A stretch of DNA of 44,377 bases from a virus, in IMG/VR virus record IMGVR_UViG_3300028559_000069, positions 1 through 44,377 of that record; one strand, given 5' to 3'. The position numbers and the translations under genes are program-made. Shown piece after piece: positions 10,301-22,300 of the stretch (position 1 is its first letter; every line of letters begins with the position of its first letter). A model generated the notes under the pieces. The model made no database searches. It had not been told where the DNA came from and saw nothing but the letters and a program-made list of their open reading frames with translations.

Positions 10301-13300
10301 GTTTTTCCAGCCGCCACACCATTCAGGATTTCTGATCTAACCTTGCTGGCGTCTGCGGTGACAATCGCATCTGGTGCGGCTTTAGCCACAACTGCGAGCA
10401 ATGGATTTATGTTGCTGTCTGCCGCCGCGCCAAGGAAGTGAATGCGGGGAGGCTTTGATTCCCGCAAAAACTCTGCGAGTTGTTCCCTGCTTACGGCTTC
10501 CGCGTTAGATGGAATACCAACAATGAACTTGGCAGGATCAATCTCTATTCCTAATGTGTTGGTTTTTAGTATCTCAATAATTTTGCTATATGCTTGCGAA
10601 ATAGACAGCTCTCCAAGTGGGATAGGAATAATTGGCTCAAACAGGTTGAAATCCCCTGCAAGCGCGATGCGATCTTTGTATTGTTCTGCGAGTAATAGTG
10701 ATGCCCTTTGGTCGCCAACAATATCAGGCATAACAAAAAGCGGGCGCGGATAGTCTGCTTCTACCTTGTTTTGCTCAAAGATAGCTTCTGTAATCGCGTC
10801 GTATTTTTTGAAAATCTTGTCGAAGTCCAAAGGTGCTAATGTTTCTTTACCTTTGGCCTTTAACTTTTCATTTTTAACAAAATGACTGAAAGCCCCTGAA
10901 TCGACAAAAACCTGCGTGTCCAGATTGATTACCCTGTCAGCAAGCAAATCTATTGCGTTTTTTGAAAGCATCCCGACATCAAATCCTACTCCGTAGTTTT
11001 TCAGGCCGCCGCGAACATAAGTTGAATTCCCAAGATCACTTAATCCACTCATGCCGGACGCAAAGCGCACCATGCTCCGTTTGATTTTTTCTATTGGCGC
11101 ATCAATCTCTTTGGCGAATCCAAACTCTGCGTTAGTAGGCGCGATTATTTCGGACAATCTACGCTCTGCTAAAATTTCAGCCCCTTTGACGAATATATCG
11201 TCTTTTGCAAATCCAAATCCTTTGGCTTGCTTTTTAACTGCGGCAAGCGCATCGGCGATTTCTTTTTTGGTGCGAGCGTTCCGAATAGACGGAAATGCGT
11301 CGGGACTCTCATAAAAAGGCAGGGCGCCTATTGTGCTTTGTTGGTCTTCTGCTGTTGTTTCCGATGTTGCTGGGGTTTCGTCCATCACCTCCAGCTCGTA
11401 GTCGTAAATTTCATCCTTGGTGAGTTGGCGAGGATACTGGATCGTTCCCCATCGCGCGCGTCCCACGGCAGGCCCATTGCTGCCTATGATGTAACCTTTC
11501 GGGGCAGTTCCGATATCGAGGGGGCGATTGCGTAGCCCGTAGGTGAAGCGCGGGCCGGTATAGTCCTCGGAATAGATCGGGCCGGCGGCGGATGGTGCAG
11601 CGGTAGATTCTGCAAGCGTCAGGTTGCTTTGTGGGTCTTCGGCAAGCAATCCGGCTTCGTTGGCAGAAAACATGCTTCCGCTTGACCCTTCAACAGTTAA
11701 AACATCCAACAAGGTGATTTGAGATAAAAACGCAAACTCTTTAGCCTTTGTTACAAAGCGATCAAAGTCCGCTGAAAGCATTGAGAACGGAGCCTGGATA
11801 ATAAACCCGTATGCGCCATTGACCGAGGCAGACATCATGATTTGTCTAAAAACATCATCAGTCGGCGTGTCCATGAACGAAGGGATGCGCTCAACGGCGG
11901 TCAATTTGTTTTTCGCGGTCAAAAGGAGCGCATGGCCTGCCGTGAGGTTGCCCTGGCGTAGCGCGTTAATTAACTTTTTGGTTTCCTTGTTTTGTAAACC
12001 ATCAATTCTTTGCAATCCATCCCTCGACACTTTCTCCCAAGGGGCAGTCGAAGGAACAAATGGTGGCGCTTTTATTCCCTTATCGCGAGTTCCAAAAATG
12101 CCTTTTTCTTCTTTTGCGGGAGTGCCAAATGAGAAGCCAGCTTCCTTAAATGAAAAGTAGCTCGAACCATTTGTAATAACATGATCTAAAACAACAAAGC
12201 CGACTGCACTTGCCGCCTCGCTAATGTTTTTTGTAATGCGCCGATCAGCCGCACTCGGTGTAGGATCGCCGCTTGGGTGGTTATGCGAGATAATAATTCG
12301 GGTAAATCTTTTACCTGTGGCAAGCCTGATCTTTGCCAATGCCCGGAACACTTCGCGAGAGTGCATCATGGTCTCGTTAATTGTGCCTATCGAGATAACA
12401 TCACTCGAAATCACTTTGTTGTAGTCATCCATTACGGCGACTTTAACGCTTTCAAAGTAGGGGGAACGGAGCGGAATCAATGTTGCGGCGACATCTTCTG
12501 GGCCTTCGATTTTTGTCCCGATAATTTCCCATACAGGCAATTTGCCGGAAATGAGTTCCGGCAAGATTGAAGACGCGGTGCCTTTGATATTGATTGCTTT
12601 TGCCAACGCCACCCAATCCCCCTCAAATCCGGCCTTTACCAGATTGTCGTATTCCGTGTTGCCGACTTCCTTCAGCTTGCGCTTTTTGGTTGGAGTAGCG
12701 ACACCATCAAACATTTCTGCCTGTGCATAGTTTGCTGCATCCGCCAGTTCCGCAACTTTGCTTAATTGCAGCGCAACTTCATTGGTTGCCTCTTCGAGAT
12801 TTACTGTTCCGTTTGAAAAGAGATAATCGCTAACATCGCTTTTTAGTTTTGCCGCACGAGCGTTAATTTGTGCCAACGATGTTTTGCGTCCATTTTTAGA
12901 AACAATTTTGATTTTGCTGTCATCAAATATGACGAGGTTGCGAGTTGGCTCGTTACCGGCGGTTTCTTTTTTAGCGTCGTAGTCTTCTGCTGCTTTTCTC
13001 GCTTCTTCTTCTGTTCCTTTGACTAAACGATTGCCTGCTCCGTCTTGAGCCACCCAATATCCCTCGGCAAACATTTTCCAGACAGTTGCCTTGAGCGTGA
13101 CTTTTCCAAACCCGACGCGACTGTCACCATCGAGATATTTTATGCCTTGAATGCCAGCGGCAAGCAGGGCTTCAGAGGCTTTCTTTTTCGGATCAATGCC
13201 GTCTGCAGTAAACTCTGCATCAGGCCATGTTGCTGTCAGGTTTTTGTATATCGCTGCGCCTACAATATTAGTTCCGAGTTTTTCAGAAATGGTTTCCTCC

Positions 13301-16300
13301 CAAAGCCAATTATCAACTTGAACCGATTGCAATGCGGCCTGAACCTTCGGACTCTGCTCGCTCAATGGGGCGTCCCAATCTAACAATTCATTGTCATCAA
13401 CATCAAGCGACACTTGATAAAGATAGCCCTTTGGTATGCTGACAACGATCTCGCGGGAATCAATCATGTCGGCAATGCCGTTGTAGGCTTTAATGTATTC
13501 TGGTTTTTTAGCCGTTTTTGCCAAATCCCGAATAATGTTGGAGGCATTTCGAGGTGTCGCTTGAAGATTCAAAAGCGTTTCCGAAATCAGCATCGGTGCC
13601 GCGTCCGCATAATTTAGCAAATCCTTGTATTTAGCTTGCGCTGAATCAACCGGCTGAATGACCCATTTGCTTGTAATAGTCGGGGCTTTTTTCGCCAATG
13701 TCCGGGCATATCCTTCAGCAACATTTACATTTTCCGCAAAGTAAATCCCATAACCAAAAGCCGCCGCACCCTCGCCTGTTCCAATGTAGTCGGAACTAAA
13801 CTCATCAAACAAAGCCGGGCCTCCGTGAAATGCCGCCCGCGCGCTGATAACCGCATTTGATGTTGCTATTGGCTCACCAGCAATCACCTCGCCAATGAAT
13901 TGACTCGCATCTTCTTTTTTGGGCTTTTGCGGAATTCCATTTGCTTCCGCCATAGCCTTCCTTGTGGTGTCCAATTCAACGAGTGTTGATTGAAACTCAT
14001 TTTCCATCGGCCATTCAGTTATTGGCTTCATCTCGGCTAACTGCCGGACTCGCTCAGCATTGTTTTTTTGCGATGTCTTGATGGCATCAATAGTTTCACC
14101 AAGCTCCTCAAGCCGCGACGCAAGCGTCGGAAAACTGGTGACGCGCCCAAAAGTTATTCCATCTTGCAAGTCGCCTTCGGAGTTTGCCAACTCAAAAGAA
14201 TAACTTGGTTGCAGCGTTCCAACCATATCAGGCTTCATTATCATTTTCCCCGTCAGTAGCACAGGTTGCCCGTTGACGCTGATAGAACGAATGTGTAGAG
14301 GCATATCCCCAATAGAGGAGTCCCTGGCGAGCCTTTCGGTTGCTGATTTGAGTTCTGAATCAACAGCGCTTGCTAATTCTGTTTTGGTTTTAAACTCTAC
14401 CCCCCCTACGGTAATTCTTACGCCATTTTTGCCGATTGTCTCGGCAAGGCCTGTCATCGCTTGCATCGAGGGGGCTATGTCCCGCGCTTTTCTGAGTAGA
14501 ATTTGCATGCCCCTTTGCGCCGATTCAATTTCTTTCTGTCGGTTCGAGGCCTCCTTGAAGTGGCCACTTCGTTCCAATTCCAATTCTCGAATCTTGTTTT
14601 CCAACTCAAAAATCTTTTGCCCGAACGGTCCCGATAAAACTGCACGCTGTTCTGCAAGCGATAGAATCTCCTGAGATTCTTCGAGTTCCCTGCCCACAAC
14701 CTTCCCTGAAAGAGCTAAGGTAATAAATTTTTGCTTAGTTTCCAGCTTTTGCCATAGGGCAGCGTCGAGGGTATCTTTCATGCCATAGCGGACAATCTCA
14801 ACGGGAATTCCCATTTCTCCGTGAATGTTCCCTTGGCGGTAAACACGCCCATCTCGTTGTTCCAATCCTGCAGGCGTCCACGGCACATCAAGGTGATGCG
14901 CAGCGGCCATCCGTTGCTGCATATTTACGCCGGTTCCCAAGCTCTCCGTTGAACCGATAATAACTCTTACCTTGCCCTCATTTACTTGGTCAAATAGAGC
15001 GTTTTTAACTTTCGGATTTGAATACTTGCTATCAGTAATAAGTGCAATTTCGTTTTCCGGGATTCCTCGCGCAATCAGCTTTGCCTTAATATCATCGTAA
15101 AGATTAAACTTCACTTTGCCTGATCCCTCGGTAGTCAAATCAAGTCGCGAGAGAGGAACCACCGAATCAAAAAGACTTGTTTTTATCTGGTTGAATGAAT
15201 CTGCAAAAACGACCTGTGTGCCTTGGTAGTCGTTTGTCCGGTTGTATATTTCCATTAACCTTTCAACCATTACATTGACCTTACTTCCAGTCTCATCAAT
15301 GGCATCCGGCTGAATCATCCGAATATCAATTGCCGCCGCACGAGAGGCCATATAAGCCTGCACCGGAACAGCAAGAAGCGACGGGTTCTCTGAAATTTCT
15401 TTTCCTGTTATGCCTTCAAATTCTTTGAGGACATCTCGAATATAACTTACCCACTTAGAGGCACCAGCAGTTCTCTCGACTGCGACCAGCTCGGGTTTGC
15501 CGCCTTTGATTTCCGGTCTGTTCTTGACAATTAAATCTTCTCCAAGCTTCACATCAGCAGCCATGCGCAGCAGGGTTGCCCATTCAGGCAAATTCACTAC
15601 TTTAGACAACCGATCAACCATTTTGTGGTCTCCTGATGGTGTCATTTCGGACGCCTGTTCAATCTCGGCAAATTTCGAAACAAACTGGTCGAAACTTTCG
15701 ATCCCGTATTCTTTCACGAGACCCGGCGCAACCAATCGAATCATATTCCAAATTTCTCCAAGCGTGTTGGTAACGGGAGTTCCGGTCATTGTAAAAATGT
15801 TTTTCCCTCCCATTTTCTCCTGAATCTTCCGCGCCCGCATTAACAGCGCGTATCCCCGCTTGCTGAATGTGCCATCAATGCCTTTCGCATCCAACTTTGT
15901 GTTGAATGGCATTTTCTTAAACCTATGCACTTCATCTACAATAAGCGCATCGACCCCAAGTTGCTGAAAGTTTAAAATACCATCATCCGTCTTCCGCTCG
16001 CTCAATTCTTTCAACCGCACCTCAAGAGTTTCAATCTGTTTGATCGCATTTTTAACAGTCGGAGGCTTTTGCTTGTCTTCTTTAGCATTTTGCAAAGACG
16101 CGTATCCACTACCCTTGACGCTTGCTGTCATGGCATCTATCAAGACTTTCATGTTATCGGCCTCAACCTTTGGATCATCAGCGATAAGATCAAATGTCGA
16201 ATGTGCTATCACTACCGCATCCCAGTCACCGGCTGCAATCCGCATCAAAAACTCACGCCGTTTGCTACCCTGCAACTCATCTTTGCGCCCGACCAATACG

Positions 16301-19300
16301 CGCGCGGCCGGTGCCATCTTGGCCATTTCTTTAGCGAATGATTCAAGTGTAGCATTGTGAACCACAATCATGGGCTTTCGCGCCATGCCCAACCGCCGCA
16401 TTTCTAAAGCTATTGCACTCCCAAGAATTGTTTTACCGCCACCTACCCCATGAGCCAATAAACCATACCCTTCCTGTATGGCTCTCCAAATCGTGTTTTT
16501 CTTGTCGGGGTAAATATCAAAATCTTTGTTCGCCCACGGGAATTGGAGGAACTGTCCGTCGTATGTGCGTTGAGCAAATGCATTAACCTCTTTGTTGTAA
16601 ATTCCGGCTAACCTTTCAGCCACTTCAGGGGTTTCTTTTACCCATGCAACAAAACGATCATTTAGCTTTTTAGCGGCAGCTTTTGCAGCAGAGGTTGCCG
16701 ATTCAGACAAAATGGGCTTGCTGTCAGCCCCCTTAGTTTCATCCCTTTTGTAAATTGCTATTCTTCGGAAGTTTAAAAGCGCATTTAAAATCGGGACAAC
16801 CTCGATTTCTTTTGTTTGGTAGTCTTTGTATTCAACTCCTCTGGACACTGCTCGCCTGGCGTCCACCTGCCATCCATCAGCAGTGAGGCCAATAACGCCA
16901 GGGTTATAGGTTATTTGAACATTAGCTATCCCAATGCTTTTTAAAAATTCTTTATAGGTTTCCGCCGGAATCCATGTCGCCCCAATTTTAAATCTTACAT
17001 CCTCAATAGAAACATCTTGAGGTTGGACTGTCTGCAACATCTCAACATTACGCTCGTAGTCGGTGCCTGACTCCAGAGCAACTGCTAACTTTTTCCGAAC
17101 ATTCCCAGACAAGTATTGTTCGCGGGTCAAGACTTGACTTGTTTCGGGGTCACGAACAACCATGCCTCCCTCAAGGAGTGCTTTTTCTGCCTGTTCAATT
17201 TTCAAGCCTGTCATGCCGGCAATATACGGCAAATCAACCCTCCCCTTCCAACCCAGCGAAATTCCAAGCGCATCTGCTACGGAATCGGCTTTCGTTGGTT
17301 GTACTCGCGGCATCATTATCCGCTTTGAATAAATATCTGCTTTGACAAATTCTTTGTCTCCTTTTAGAGCGGATGCCAGTTTTGCAATCGTTGCACCGAT
17401 GCCTACTGTTCTGGATTTTTCAACCTCTGACCCAAGAACGCGAGTGTAGTCAGGATCGTCCAGCAATAAACTGGAATTGCTTCGATGATGAAACGACTTG
17501 TTTCTAAAAACAAATGTATCGTAAGCCCGATTCAATTTAACACGATTTTCTTCGATTGCCCTATCACTTGATTCTACATCAAGTTCCAAATCGTATTGCG
17601 TATTCAATAGGTCACGAACCGCTATAAAGTCGCGAACAATACCCCGGTTCTTAGCCTTATTTAAATCAACATCAGGACTCTCCTGCCCCTGAAAATAGTA
17701 GCTGCCATTTTCTTCAATTATAGAACCAATTTTGAACTCCGAGGTTCTGCCCGTTAGGACTTTAGTATTGTTCGCGCTATTGCTTGAAACGATATTTTCT
17801 GGCAACGATTCCAGTGCTTGGGCAAGGGCAATAGGCACGGGACGATTGGGGTCGCTTTCAACGGTCATTTCCTTGCTGTCGCCATACATACTGCCGTCCA
17901 AACTTAGATTCCCGAGAATGTTTTGGGGGTGATTGGCGAAGTATTGATTGACTCGAATCCCTTCACCTTTCGCTGTTTTTGAATCGCCCAAGTTTACAAA
18001 ATCATTTCCGTGATAGAAGCCTTGTCCGTCCTTTTTCCGAAGCACGATAATGTCAGTCGTTACTTGCGTGCCTGCATTTTCGACGAAGGCATCGTTCGGA
18101 AGTCGATATGCTGCCACTAAGTCAGCCTTGTCGGCAAGCCACCGGCGGTTGTCAGAATTCATCTTGTCCAGCGTGAACGCGCTGCTGATGAATACTTGTA
18201 ACCCTCCTGGCTTCAGTTTGGTCAATCCCTTCCCAAAAAAATAATCGTGCAGGTTGTCCACGGGGCCGCCCATCATCTCTAAACCTTTGTCAATCACGGG
18301 AACATTGGCGAATGGAACATTTGAGATTTCCAGATCAATCGAACCATCTGCAATATCCGCAGTCTGGAATCCTGTATTTTGAATGGTGGCTTCAGGGTAA
18401 AGAGCCTTAAGAATGCGCGAAGTGAAGTTGTCCAACTCCACGCCGAAAAGAATGCTTGTATCCGCCATGTTCTCCGGCATTAGGCCAAAGAAGTGGCCGA
18501 TGCCTGCGCCCGGCTCAAGGACATTCCCTCCCTTGAATCCCAATTTATCGACAATATCCCACATGGCCGCGATGATTTCCGGCGAGGTATAGTGAGCGTT
18601 GATTGTGCTTTTTTTTGCAGATAGATACTCCTCTGGCGTCAGTAAGGATTTTAACTCTTGGTAACTATCTAACCATTGGTCTTTCCAGTTCTGAAGAGTC
18701 GTTGCATCTTGATCTAACTTTTCAGCCTCGGGCCGATAATACTCGGCGCTATTTGGGTAGTCCACAGCGTAGCGCCGCAGTTTTGCGCTCTCGCTACGCA
18801 TGGTATCTATTGCGCCACCTTCTATCTGCTCCGCTCGTGCGTCGTCAAAAACTTGCGGCACTGATCCCCACCCAGTAAAACGGGCAAGGCTTTGCTTTTC
18901 CTCCGGGGTAGCAAGACGCCTTTCCGTTTCAATCGTTTTGATTGTTTTTATCGCCGCTAAATTCGCGCGGAATTTCCCCTTTGCTCCTTTCGGCGCAAGC
19001 TTCTCGTCTCTTGTAAAGCTAAAATTGCGTTCGGGCGATCCGACAGGAGGTCTGTCTTTAATTATTCCGGTATCACTCGATCCAGAAAATCCTTCGCCCG
19101 ACTCGTTTCCTGTAGCGTCAACGGCATCTCCTGGTCGATTTCCTCGTCCGTCAAATCCATCTCCCATTCCGGAAACAACTCTATCAGCATCTCCGTTTCG
19201 TTCCGCTCGTAGTGCGTCACTCCCAAAAGTAGGTTGAGAGCCTTCGAGTCCATCCAGAGCAGCAGGGCCGCCTCGTCCTTCATCCATTCCCGAATCGCGC

Positions 19301-22300
19301 TTGGCTTCGCGCTGTTCAGCCATGAACTGAAACAGGTCTCCCATGCTTCTTGGCAGCGGATTCCCTGCCTCTGCTGATCGGTCATCTCCCCGCGTAGTAG
19401 AGCCATCTCTTCCTCGTTGTATTTCGTCTGCATTGGGTTTGTTTCCTGTATCATTGTTTTGTGAGTCTGTCAATCCAAAGTCAAACAGCATTTCTGATGC
19501 GCTTTTGGCATTCGTATTTAAATCGGTCATTGCCGCCGCAATCTTTTCAGCGGGTTCTGTGATGCCATCTTTTTCTAAAACTTGATTGTAATCCCTGACC
19601 GAATTCAAAAGATCGTCGAATCCTAACTGCCCTGAATTTTCGTCTTTTCTCTTTCGCGCATAGATCATTTTTTTTGCCGTAGCTCCCGCCTCGGCATTGG
19701 GCGAGGACAATAAATCAATCGCTTGAGTATATTTCTCTATCTGGCGCGGGGACGGATCATCCGCAAGATTGCTCATCATGTCAGCCAGTTTAACCTTGGT
19801 TGCAATCTCGTTTGATTGTATGCCGGTAATGTAGTCGCGATATGATCCTTGTTTGTTCTTTGTCAACAAAACGACTGCATCAACGATTTCTTCCGGAATG
19901 CCCCTTTCAATCAATTGTGCCGGGGTGATTTTAGAATCCTCAATCGTATCGTGCAACCAAGCTGCTGCTTGTATTTTCGGGTCGGCTGATGCCAGTCGTG
20001 CAACCGTCGCCTTAATATGTTCTATGTAGGGGGTGACTCCATCTCGGCGGAACTGATTTTTATGAGCCTTGCGAGCTATCTGTGAGGCCAGAAAAACAAT
20101 TTTGTCGATAGGCGTTTTTTCTTGTTGCAAATCCTCGCCTGTCGTCGTATTTTTATTAGGTATGACTAAAGGTGAAATTCCATTTGAAGGCGATCTGAAA
20201 CGCGAAACATTTCCCGAGGACACCATCTTTTGGGATGACGATGGCATTCCCAGAGCTTCTTTCCAGACATTAGAGGGTAACTCTGCTTGGAATGTGCTGC
20301 CAGGCAGACTAAGCAAACTGCCATCTTCACTTTTCCCTAAAGTGACTGGCCCGTTTGTTCGGATGGTTTCTTGGGAAGAATTTCGATTGGCCGTTGCCGA
20401 GGACCTCACTCTTTGGGAGTGATTGTTTAAAGCATTTTTATAAAGTTCTTCAGACAGTTGGTTAAGCTCGGCGATTCTTACTGAATCGTTACTACTGCGA
20501 AGCTCCTCATACAAAACATGCCCGATCCCATCAGGAACGCCCAGCGAGTCGGCGGTGTATTTTTCTGGTAACAGGGGAAGCCACCCTTGCTTCGCAACCA
20601 AGATTTCGGGAATGTGGATTTGCAGTTCCGCAAACATTCTGGGACCAACTTCAATTTTTATATTGATGTCGCAATAGCCTGAAGGCAAAGGTACAGCAAA
20701 GCGATCATCTCCTACCAGAGTAACCCTGCCGTCCTCTGTTTTGTAATTATGCTTGCCTTGTTTAATTTCTTTGATCGAAGAAGCGTATTCGACATCTTCG
20801 GCAAAGTAGCGTAGGGTTTCGGAAACAACTGACTTAATGTCGTCTTTGGAATCGACAACAATTGTTGCTCGTAGAAAGTCTTGCCCTTTTTCCATGATTG
20901 CATCGAACGCCTCAATGCTTTTACCTTTTTTCCTTGAATCATTTATGTATCCAGCAATTTTTTCAAATGCGCGCGGAGCGCCTTTTAATGGCGGGAGAAG
21001 AGTGTATGCCTCCCGCATGTTGGATGCTATACTATTAAGCGTTTGATCATAGGTTTTTTTGATCTTGGCATATTCTGTAAGGATCGAGATAAATTCAGGC
21101 TCGACTTCCTTTTCTGTCTCGGTAAGTTGATAGTCAAAAAGACGCTCTGCAACCTCAAGATTGTATTTAATGCTTGCTCCACCTTTAAGCGGAGCGATTG
21201 TAGCCACGCCTTCCTTAACCTGTTCTGTAACAAACAATTCTCCCGTTGGCGAACGAAGCAGCATACCTTCTCGTGTAATCTTCCAATTACTTCGGAAGTC
21301 GCCATCGATTTTGTGGTTATATTTCCCGCCTGCAAGGTTGAGTTTTGCGATCAGATCATTAAGCAAATTGAACTCCGGTGAAATGTTATCCAAAACATTT
21401 TGAGCCGCGATGTTTCGCTCAGGCGATGGCGCGGGACGGGCTTCAAGTAATTGTTGAGGTTTAGCCTCTATGCCTCGTTGCCCAAGCTCCTTCTGCACCG
21501 CAAAAGCATCGGAATTTTCTCGCAATGTATCCGCATAAAAGCCCATGAAATCAACGCCTGACCTACTAAGCAGAAGATTGTATTCCTCCCTTTCAAGCGG
21601 TGTAAGTTCTTCAGATGCTTGTTTATTTTCAAACTCGCGCAATTTGGCGGGGTTCGACATAACCGGCATAGAGCGCGCCTGAATTTGAGAGGCATCGAGT
21701 TTCTGGCGTTCGACAAAAACTTTGTGGGCGTCATTTGCAGCGATGATTGTTTCGGAGATAGATTTAGGCGCGTCAAACCATGCGTTTGGATCATAACTCT
21801 TAATGCTTCGTGCCAGGCTATCGAGGTAGTCTCTCCAAGCGTCTTGCGTTGCTTCAGTAACAATTCTCCCCTGCTTGTTAAACACAACAAGATCGCGCAA
21901 TCTTTCGGCAATCCCAACGGCTACGGAAGTGTCGCCAACAAGTTCCACCGACTCGATTTGACCCGCCGCCAATTTCAAGGCGCTCTTCAAGCCGCTACCA
22001 GTTAGAATATAGTTGCCAACATTATTCAACAAAGAGCCTAACGCGTCTGCTACTCCGTTGTTACCGGCGGCTCGAACCGCAAGTGCCGTCCTGCTCGCGT
22101 CGGCGATAAGGCCGACCATCGCTGCACTCTTGTTGGTGTTAACCAATTCGGAGTAAAGGTTGCTGAGTGGTTTGCTCTTGAATGCTGCTCCCAAGATAAG
22201 ACGCTGCATATAAACCTGCGACTGAGCTGGGTTTTTAACCATTGGGGCAAGTCGGTTGCGCTCAAGGCCGATAGCCTCTGCGTCCCTCATCAGTGCCGCC

